37,016 bases of DNA from a virus: IMG/VR virus record IMGVR_UViG_3300009537_000074, positions 1-37,016 of that record, one strand, 5' to 3'. A program made the translations under genes and the position numbers. Under the pieces are notes generated by a model. It was given only the letters and a program-made list of their open reading frames with translations. It made no database searches and was not told where the DNA came from. This document shows positions 13,923-18,962 of the stretch, in pieces (the stretch's first letter is position 1; each line of letters starts with the position of its first letter).

Positions 13923-14189
13923 TTATTTCCTTCCTCCTTGTTTGGCGGGTCCGGGATAACGGCCCTTTGGGGCCTTAAATAATGCGCGGTCTATCTCTTG
14001 GATAACCACTTCTACATCACGGAGGGCACCACGGACTTTGCGACTGTAGATTTTGACTGGACCCCACGCTGCAGCTTGGGATGACTCCAGCTTACGATAA
14101 GCCTCCCGCAAGTTGTCCTCCGCGTTGGTAAGGTTGATCTTGGCTCTATCCAACTGCATCATTGCTTTCTGTCGGCTCGTTAGTGGCAT
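13923..14189 (-). CDS. Small helical protein with basic tail (88 aa)
   Basis: Two helices (KAMMQLDRAKINLTNAEDNL and a second through GALRDVEVVIQEIDRAL) are joined by a short loop, followed by a basic Gly/Pro tail (KGRYPGPAKQGGRK). The hairpin plan equals that of its operon neighbours; the second helix keeps the V-x-x-x-I-x-x-I pattern. Its last bases contain the ribosome binding site of the next gene. Confidence 0.75.
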   Translation of the reverse strand: MPLTSRQKAMMQLDRAKINLTNAEDNLREAYRKLESSQAAAWGPVKIYSRKVRGALRDVEVVIQEIDRALFKAPKGRYPGPAKQGGRK

Positions 14190-14204
14190 TAGTATTTTAT
14201 CCTT

Positions 14205-14408
14205 TTATTTTTTAATATTCTTGATCAATTGAATTACTGTTTTAAGCATCCCATCAATAAGGCGTTTCGCCATTCCAGCTTCTTTACGGGTGGCGTAACC
14301 AATATCTGCGCTCTGGTATATCAACCAGCACTCTCCCGTAGCGGCACGCAGATTCTGTTCTGCTTTCTGTAGGTATCCTAACACTTTGTTAAAATCACTG
14401 TCCGGCAT
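14205..14408 (-). CDS. Small helical hairpin protein (67 aa)
   Basis: Helix one (FNKVLGYLQKAEQNLRAATG) and helix two (KEAGMAKRLIDGMLKTVIQL) are joined by a short loop. The sequence QKAEQNLRAA resembles QKAEQHMRAA of the gene at 14636-14887, evidence for relatedness. No catalytic residues are seen. Confidence 0.78.
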   Translation of the reverse strand: MPDSDFNKVLGYLQKAEQNLRAATGECWLIYQSADIGYATRKEAGMAKRLIDGMLKTVIQLIKNIKK

Positions 14409-14417
14409 GATGATCTC

Positions 14418-14633
14418 CTATAGTTTCTGCATGCGTCGGCTCAGGCTCCTGAGCGCGATCTTCGCTGACTCAATTCCGCTGCGTACATGGTATATCTTGT
14501 TCTGCGGGTCTTTGCCCCCTGACACTGTGAGGGCGGCAGTCAACCGGGCATCCGCTACACCCATTAGGCGCTCGGCATCGCGGACGGCGGTCACTGCTGC
14601 GCGGATATGTGATGATCCTGCTGTGTTTGCCAT
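14418..14633 (-). CDS. Small helical hairpin protein (71 aa)
   Basis: Helix one (AAVTAVRDAERLMGVADARL), a loop with GGKDPQ, and helix two (GIESAKIALRSLSRRMQ). The second helix shares an I-x-S-A-x-I-A-L-(K/R) motif with the gene at 14905-15138 and, less exactly, with 14636-14887, so these three look like paralogues. Function unknown. Confidence 0.8.
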   Translation of the reverse strand: MANTAGSSHIRAAVTAVRDAERLMGVADARLTAALTVSGGKDPQNKIYHVRSGIESAKIALRSLSRRMQKL

Positions 14634-14635
14634 GA

Positions 14636-14887
14636 TTATCTCCCCCTAAGTGAGTCGACGACCCGGCGATTGAGCTTCAGTGCTATATCGGACAGGGTAA
14701 TCATTTTCTGTATCGATCCAAGCCCATGGGCGAATTCTTTTTGACCCGTCGGCAGGCGGCCTCCGACAGCCTTCTCGGCTGCCCGCATGTGCTGCTCCGC
14801 CTTCTGGAGGGATACCCGCGCCGCCGTGACTTCGCGGTGAGCGGCGTGCAGTGATCGAATTGCGTTAATTGGGTCTCGTGCTGCCAC
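14636..14887 (-). CDS. Small helical hairpin protein (83 aa)
   Basis: Helix one is long (AIRSLHAAHREVTAARVSLQ, continuing through KAEQHMRAAEKAV), followed by a GG-containing loop (GGRLPTGQ) and helix two (MITLSDIALKLNRRVVDSL). The DIALKLNRR segment aligns with KIALRSLSRR of the downstream gene. The gene ends two bases before the next starts. Confidence 0.8.
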   Translation of the reverse strand: MAARDPINAIRSLHAAHREVTAARVSLQKAEQHMRAAEKAVGGRLPTGQKEFAHGLGSIQKMITLSDIALKLNRRVVDSLRGR

Positions 14888-14904
14888 GTCTCCACTCCTT
14901 TTTC

Positions 14905-15138
14905 TTATGATCGGCTTTTAGCGTCCCTGATGAGCGCCTTGAGTGCGATCTCCGCTGATACGATGGCCCCACCCACATCATCCACCGCTTCAATCAACTC
15001 TCCAGCCGGGGAGTTGTAGCTGTGGCCCATCTGGGGGTGGAGAGCGCCGACCAGCCTGTTGGTCGCTCGTGCTGCTTCCTGCTGCGCACGGGCAAGATTG
15101 GCGACGGCGCGTTGTGCTGCTGCAAATTCTGACTTCAT
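14905..15138 (-). CDS. Small helical hairpin protein (77 aa)
   Basis: Helix one is Ala-rich (AVANLARAQQEAARATNRLV), the loop contains HPQMGHSYNSP, and helix two ends in IVSAEIALKALIRDAK, the clearest match to the I-x-S-A-x-I-A-L motif of 14418-14633. It lies in the middle of the minus operon. Confidence 0.8.
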   Translation of the reverse strand: MKSEFAAAQRAVANLARAQQEAARATNRLVGALHPQMGHSYNSPAGELIEAVDDVGGAIVSAEIALKALIRDAKSRS

Positions 15139-15142
15139 TTGA

Positions 15143-15382
15143 TTACCTCAAATCTGATCGAATAAACTTAATGGATTTCTGCACACGCTCTACCGCACGG
15201 CGTGCTTCGGCAACACTGACCTGCTCCTTCGCCCACTGGGAGGGGCTGTAGGGCAGGTACTTATCGGCCTCGGCCCGGCTGTTACCCAGCATCACCTCGA
15301 TGGACAACAGGGCAGACGTCGCCCCGTAAGTGCGGCGCTCGGCCTCTTTTAGCATGGCTGCGAATTGCTGTTTTGATTTCAT
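15143..15382 (-). CDS. Small helical protein (79 aa)
   Basis: Two helices (KQQFAAMLKEAERRTYGATS continuing to IEVML, and VSVAEARRAVERVQKSIKFI) flank a Tyr/Pro-containing loop (YLPYSPSQW). It belongs to the same helical group. Between its start and the metalloprotease stop lies a 12-mer (15405-15394 on the minus strand) also found in the element before the portal gene, followed by the GGAG of this gene's binding site. Confidence 0.75.
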   Translation of the reverse strand: MKSKQQFAAMLKEAERRTYGATSALLSIEVMLGNSRAEADKYLPYSPSQWAKEQVSVAEARRAVERVQKSIKFIRSDLR

Positions 15383-15417
15383 ACCTCACTCCTCGCCCCG
15401 CAGGGCTTTGTTATGTT

Positions 15418-15975
15418 CTACCCTTCTATACGCCCCATCAACTCTTTTACCCGGTTTCGTATCCACGGGGTGCGGTGGCATCCAGCGCATAGTTCCCGTT
15501 TACGGATAAAGACGGGCTTGTCACAGTGCCAGCATCGCCCAAGGCTGCGATACTTGAGGTTCCACGCATCCAGCCCTTCGCGCAGGGCCTTGCCTGACTC
15601 GCGCCCCATAAAGCTGGTCACAAGCTGGACGTACCAGTACCGGAACTCCCGGTTATGTCCGGCCCCTTTGCGCGCCATGATGTGCGCTAACTCGTGGAGG
15701 ATCATCGCCTCCTGCCGCAGCTTTCGGGGCAGGGCGATGTGGGCGATCCGCAGCCCGGCATACCCAAAGGCCGCCGCACTGCGCCGCCTGCGCCCATCGC
15801 GGACGGCGATGGAGTCGGTCCTGCTCCGGGCCTTCCACCATTTGCTGGCGACCACCCGGTCCACGTAGGACTGGCACTCCCCTACCGACTCAAAGCCGGG
15901 GTCGGCTTCGGCGTGATCGTAGTCGATCAGTCCGCAAGCTTCCTCGGCTTCGTAGATTTTAAGGCTACCGCTCAT
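15418..15975 (-). CDS. SprT-like zinc metalloprotease
   Basis: The 185-residue protein carries the metalloprotease motif HELAH at 94-98 (Glu95 catalytic), a third metal ligand in GAGHNREF (His107), and a C-terminal zinc ribbon with C148-x2-C151 and C163-x2-C166 (CWHC, CAGC). This architecture is that of SprT-like proteins; the eukaryotic relative Spartan clears protein crosslinks from DNA. The phage role and substrate are unknown. Its ATG shares its first base with the end of the preceding gene, so it is translated within the minus operon. Confidence 0.88.
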   Translation of the reverse strand: MSGSLKIYEAEEACGLIDYDHAEADPGFESVGECQSYVDRVVASKWWKARSRTDSIAVRDGRRRRSAAAFGYAGLRIAHIALPRKLRQEAMILHELAHIMARKGAGHNREFRYWYVQLVTSFMGRESGKALREGLDAWNLKYRSLGRCWHCDKPVFIRKRELCAGCHRTPWIRNRVKELMGRIEG

Positions 15976-16208
15976 TACAGCCCCCAGCCGGGACGGGTCA
16001 GGGTAAAAGTCAGCACCCCGGTAAAGCGGCAGATGTTGTCAATGCGCCAGCCCGGTGGCAGGCAGGGGACGATGCGGCAAAAAAGCAGGGCGACATCGTG
16101 GTCGCTTTTGGCGTGGAAGCTGATCGCATACCCGCCTTTATTCAAATACTCGTAGCTGGCGGCAAAGTCCTCCAGCCGACTCAGCAGGGTAATAATATAG
16201 TCATCCAT
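15975..16208 (-). CDS. Small hypothetical protein (77 aa)
   Basis: The protein starts with a helix (DDYIITLLSRLEDFAASYEY) and then has an alternating strand pattern (GYAISFHA, DVALLFCRIV, TGVLTFTLTR), unlike the helical hairpins of the operon. I do not recognise it. Start and stop overlap neighbours by one base each. Confidence 0.75.
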   Translation of the reverse strand: MDDYIITLLSRLEDFAASYEYLNKGGYAISFHAKSDHDVALLFCRIVPCLPPGWRIDNICRFTGVLTFTLTRPGWGL

Positions 16209-16330
16209 TATCGTTCATAACCTTTCTTGATCAGGGAGTCCAGCAGATCGTCGAGGGTCAGCGCCTCATACCCATCGGGCTTGATGCCGTGGGCGATTTT
16301 GAGTGCGTCTGAAAAGCTTCGGATAATCAT
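16208..16330 (-). CDS. Very small protein (40 aa)
   Basis: An ATG at 16330-16328 on the minus strand opens a 40-codon frame ending in TAA at 16210-16208, sharing one base with the next start (TAATG). The sequence is helical with a loop (MIIRSFSDALKIAHGIKPDG, then EALTLDDLLDSLIKKGY). AGGGGG lies about five bases before the ATG. The tight fit between neighbours is the main argument that it is real. Confidence 0.65.
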   Translation of the reverse strand: MIIRSFSDALKIAHGIKPDGYEALTLDDLLDSLIKKGYER

Positions 16331-16349
16331 CGGTCCCCCTTCAGGGTAA

Positions 16350-16374
16350 GGGGAGTCCACTCACTGGACTCCCC
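16350..16374 (-). other. Perfect 10-bp intergenic hairpin
   Basis: GGGGAGTCCA (16350-16359) and TGGACTCCCC (16365-16374) form a perfect stem around a five-base loop, between two genes of the minus operon. Neither side has a U-run, so it is not a standard terminator. It could protect or process the mRNA, or reduce expression of downstream genes. Confidence 0.6.
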
Positions 16375-16380
16375 TGTTAA

Positions 16381-16650
16381 TTACCAGCTTGCTATGATGA
16401 TAACCGTTAGGACGGTTGCCAGCATCGCGGTGCGGATGGCTGCAGTTTGCAGTTGAGCCGCCCGGCGCTTTCGGATGCGCGCCTTCTCTTCTTTCAGCAG
16501 GGTCGCGCCACTCTTTTGCTGGTTCTGGCGCTGGTTCTGCTGGTTCTTCTGGTTCCCCTGCTGATTCTGCCGATTACCCTGATTCTGCTGGTTCTGGCGA
16601 TTCTGCTGGTTCCCCTTATTCTGCTGGTTCTGCTGATTTTGGTTCGCCAT
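16381..16650 (-). CDS. Asn/Gln-rich repeat protein with C-terminal membrane segment
   Basis: Residues 3-45 of this 89-residue protein are almost only Asn and Gln with occasional Arg, Lys and Gly (units like NQQNQ). Residues 51-65 form a basic helix (LLKEEKARIRKRRAA) and residues ~70-88 a hydrophobic segment (AAIRTAMLATVLTVIIIASW). It may be anchored in a membrane by its tail with the low-complexity part free in the cytoplasm, or sit in the virion. The ATG at 16650 has GGAGGG about nine bases upstream; the frame extends to 16695 but that part overlaps the previous gene. Function unknown. Confidence 0.75.
   Translation of the reverse strand: MANQNQQNQQNKGNQQNRQNQQNQGNRQNQQGNQKNQQNQRQNQQKSGATLLKEEKARIRKRRAAQLQTAAIRTAMLATVLTVIIIASW
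16516..16644 (-). repeat. Degenerate tandem repeat coding for Asn/Gln
   Basis: The segment consists of irregular repeats of AACCAG/AACCAGCAG-type units on the minus strand, encoding residues 3-45 of the Asn/Gln-rich protein. The plus strand of the same region reads as a spurious Ser/Ala/Gly-rich frame. Confidence 0.8.
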
Positions 16651-16651
16651 C

Positions 16652-16825
16652 TTATTTACCCTCCTCATTGGCTTTAATGGTTGCATCAGCGGCATTGGCG
16701 ATGGTGGTCAGGATGGAGGTGTAGGGCGCATCGCCCTTGGCGGCGTTGTATTCATCGCGTACCTTGGCGGCCTTCTCGCTGGCTGCCATCAATCGCTGTG
16801 CTAGGGTCTTACGTTTCTTTGCCAT
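16652..16825 (-). CDS. Small helical protein (57 aa), first gene of the minus operon
   Basis: The frame runs from ATG at 16825-16823 to TAA at 16654-16652 and starts MAKKRKTLAQRLMAASEKAA. It folds as two helices separated by GDAPYTS, the second being ILTTIANAADATIKANEEG. AAGGAGA lies five bases before the ATG, and the gene ends one base before the next start. It is the first gene after the minus-strand promoter and another member of the helical group. Confidence 0.75.
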   Translation of the reverse strand: MAKKRKTLAQRLMAASEKAAKVRDEYNAAKGDAPYTSILTTIANAADATIKANEEGK

Positions 16826-16868
16826 TCAGGTCTCCTTCGCTTGAGTCCTATCCTTAACCGTCAACTAC

Positions 16869-16897
16869 AGTATAATCGATGTGGTTGTCAATGTCAA
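16869..16897 (-). promoter_or_regulatory. Near-consensus sigma70 promoter of the minus operon
   Basis: On the minus strand TTGACA (16897-16892) and TATACT (16874-16869) are separated by 17 bases, one mismatch from the full consensus. It faces the twelve-gene minus operon starting at 16825. Consensus strength suggests early expression by unmodified host RNA polymerase. Confidence 0.8.
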
Positions 16898-16899
16898 CC
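16883..16899. promoter_or_regulatory. Operator-like dyad over the -35 box
   Basis: GGTTG (16883-16887) and CAACC (16895-16899) form inverted arms, extended inward by CA/TG, giving a 17-base imperfect palindrome covering the -35 box of the minus promoter. Such a site could bind a repressor; none is encoded in the window that I can recognise. A weak plus-strand promoter (TTGTCA at 16885, TATGAA at 16907) would overlap it too. Confidence 0.4.
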
Positions 16900-16948
16900 C
16901 CCAATTTATGAATTCGTACTATTGCTCAGGCGTATAGGAGGTTGATTA

Positions 16949-16975
16949 ATGTTGAAAATTCCGGGATGGAGATAA
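16949..16975 (+). CDS. Possible 8-residue leader peptide
   Basis: A perfect AGGAGGT at 16936-16942 precedes an ATG at 16949 that encodes only MLKIPGWR before TAA at 16973-16975. The next real gene begins three bases later behind its own weaker site. The strong ribosome binding site for such a short frame suggests a translational leader, or simply ribosome loading for the next gene. Confidence 0.4.
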   Translation: MLKIPGWR

Positions 16976-16978
16976 GAC

Positions 16979-17254
16979 ATGGCTAAAAGAAGTGGAGTGA
17001 TCACGATGACCGGGTCGGCGCTGGCGCTTGCCGATCAGAGCATACTCGGTCAGTTGGTGTACTTCTGGGTAGATAAGGACAACGCCGATCCGGTCTATAT
17101 TGGTAATGACGGGGCGGATACAGTTGCCAGCACCACGGGGGGTGAGTTGCATGTAGACGGCCTGATCGGGCTGGAACTGCACCAGATGATTTATGCCGAT
17201 TGTTACGTGATCGGGACAAACGCTGAAAAACTCTACTGGGTGCAGCGCGGTTAA
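16979..17254 (+). CDS. Small structural-type protein (91 aa)
   Basis: The sequence is beta-rich with Gly/Asp turns (ITMTGSALALADQ, DPVYIGNDGADTVASTTGGE, LHVDGLIGLELHQM), in the style of small phage decoration or spike-base proteins. I cannot name a family. It opens the plus-strand capsid block after the divergent control region and ends one base before the FN3 gene. Confidence 0.75.
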   Translation: MAKRSGVITMTGSALALADQSILGQLVYFWVDKDNADPVYIGNDGADTVASTTGGELHVDGLIGLELHQMIYADCYVIGTNAEKLYWVQRG

Positions 17255-17255
17255 A

Positions 17256-18497
17256 ATGGCCTTCGGTAAGGGTTTCTTTACGTATAACAGACGCCTCCTG
17301 CGCAAGCAGGTGCTGCTCCAGCCTCCGGCGCAGGTGACGGGGTTGGCTATTGCGGTGATCTCCGATTCGGAGCTTACGGCTTCATGGGATAACGTCGATG
17401 GAGAGACGGGCTTTGAGGTTCAGCGCAGCCCGGACGATTCAACATGGGCGGAGGTAGCTACTCCGGGGCAGGACGTGTTGAGTTTTGCCGACACGGGCCT
17501 AAATGATAATACCACCTACTATTACCGGGTCCGGGCTGTGACGGGGGCACTCGCCGGGCCTTGGAGCGCCAGCGCATCTGCAACCACCCTGATTAGCTGG
17601 CTGAACAGCACACCTGCTGCGATCACGCCCACAAAGACCCATGTAAATGATAATAACGCCACTTCTGACCCTGCCGGGAACGAAGCAAACGCCACGACGG
17701 GATGGTCACCTATTGGGGTTACGCTGGTATCGCAGGCTGCCGAGAAGGATACAGGAAGCTATGCTTTTAAGTTAACGGCCTTAGATGGGACAAGTGACCG
17801 GGCGGATAAGAACACCCCGTCAAACCCGAAAGGCTTTAACTATTATCAGGTGGCCCATAAGAGAGGTACAGGAACCAACCAATGGGTGACGACCCCTGCC
17901 TTTAATGTGGTTCCGGGCGCAGCATGGGCAACGACAAAGGGAACCGAGAAGTATGTGAGTGGAAGCAACGTGAGACTATGGGCCGCTGACGCTAGTGGCG
18001 GCGCACCGGGTGACGAACTGTATGCGGACAATATCGCGATGGCAACACTGTCGGATTTGTACGTTGCAGAAGCCGAAGCCATTACGGGCGCAGGCTGGGG
18101 TTACGCACATTGGCATGTGGCTGATAATATGCACGCGGGGTTGGACTTGACAGATGGAACAGATAAGATTCTGATATTTATAGAGAAATTGGCCGCGAAA
18201 ATTGCTGTAAGAGAATATGTGGGGGCAGTTTGGGCAGATGTCGCCAATGCTAGTTTTACCTACGACGCGGCAAAGGCGATCTATTGGGAGCTGCTGCCCG
18301 GCACAACGCGGATAGTGATTGGCTATGACACGCCAGCGAACATCGAAGCGATGAGCGCCGCGCAGCGGATTTCCAACGCCCTGATCGACAACAACACTCT
18401 TAGCAGCGCGACCCTGAGCGCGATCAATGTTCTTCAGCTTTTCTCGACCGACGCGAGCAACGACCCGCAGGCGGTCAGATTTGCGGAGGTGGCCTGA
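17256..18497 (+). CDS. FN3-domain virion protein (413 aa)
   Basis: Residues ~24-112 form a fibronectin type III domain (VTGLAIAVISDSELTASWDN, the core ETGFEVQRSPD, and NDNTTYYYRVRAV). The remaining 300 residues are rich in Thr, Ala and Asn with beta patterns and resemble surface-exposed virion proteins. FN3 domains in phages are common on capsid and tail surfaces, where they are thought to bind carbohydrate weakly. Position just before the protease-capsid gene suggests a head decoration or fibre. The basic N-terminus (TYNRRLLRKQV) may anchor it. Confidence 0.75.
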   Translation: MAFGKGFFTYNRRLLRKQVLLQPPAQVTGLAIAVISDSELTASWDNVDGETGFEVQRSPDDSTWAEVATPGQDVLSFADTGLNDNTTYYYRVRAVTGALAGPWSASASATTLISWLNSTPAAITPTKTHVNDNNATSDPAGNEANATTGWSPIGVTLVSQAAEKDTGSYAFKLTALDGTSDRADKNTPSNPKGFNYYQVAHKRGTGTNQWVTTPAFNVVPGAAWATTKGTEKYVSGSNVRLWAADASGGAPGDELYADNIAMATLSDLYVAEAEAITGAGWGYAHWHVADNMHAGLDLTDGTDKILIFIEKLAAKIAVREYVGAVWADVANASFTYDAAKAIYWELLPGTTRIVIGYDTPANIEAMSAAQRISNALIDNNTLSSATLSAINVLQLFSTDASNDPQAVRFAEVA

Positions 18498-18919
18498 TGC
18501 GAATAATCATGTGTGAAGCAATTTATGATAGTCTGGACCTTCCGGTTCCCGCACTGTCAGATAATGACGGTGCTGGCGTGCAAACAATAGGTCGCATCGC
18601 GTACAGTTACGTCAATCCTACCGCGAGTGTCAGGATGGTTTGTAGTGATGCGATAGCCGCAGACATCGAAGCAGGCAATGACCCGAACTATCTCTATATT
18701 GCAGAGATGGGTTCACCCGTCAAAGAACGTGACGTAAGCGCACAAGAGGCGAAAGCGATGCGCGATTGGTTGCTTGACGCATGGCCCCCGCCGCGCAAAG
18801 GTGGTTTCGGGCAGGCGATGAGTGCGATAAACAGTGCGCGTAAGGGACGCGATATAGCACGTGTGATCACTGAGCAACTACACGATACGTCGTTGGAGAA
18901 GGCGGAGGGCGGGCGCTAA
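18497..18919 (+). CDS. Hypothetical protein (140 aa)
   Basis: I do not recognise this protein. The N-terminal 60 residues are mixed strands and loops; residues 75-95 are a helix (SAQEAKAMRDWLLDAW) followed by a Pro-rich stretch and a basic C-terminal helix. It overlaps the FN3 gene by one base (TGATG), so it is translated with it. Its stop codon is part of copy 2 of the 31-base element. Confidence 0.75.
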   Translation: MRIIMCEAIYDSLDLPVPALSDNDGAGVQTIGRIAYSYVNPTASVRMVCSDAIAADIEAGNDPNYLYIAEMGSPVKERDVSAQEAKAMRDWLLDAWPPPRKGGFGQAMSAINSARKGRDIARVITEQLHDTSLEKAEGGR

Positions 18920-18947
18920 TACTCCAGCGCGTGCGTATTGATGTGTG
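18917..18947 (+). repeat. Stop-anchored 31-base element, copy 2 (before capsid gene)
   Basis: The copy begins on the TAA of the upstream gene, keeps TAATACTCCA and GCGTATTG but diverges in the 3' part. AATAC (18918-18922) can pair with GTATT (18935-18939). The GGAGG used by the protease-capsid gene lies a few bases further (18951-18955). Confidence 0.6.
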
Positions 18948-18962
18948 AACGGAGGATGATAA

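Noticed and set aside
16416-16724. Plus-strand frame rich in Ser, Ala and Gly
   Set aside because: It is the reverse reading of the Asn/Gln repeat on the minus strand, which has a good ribosome site and a membrane segment.
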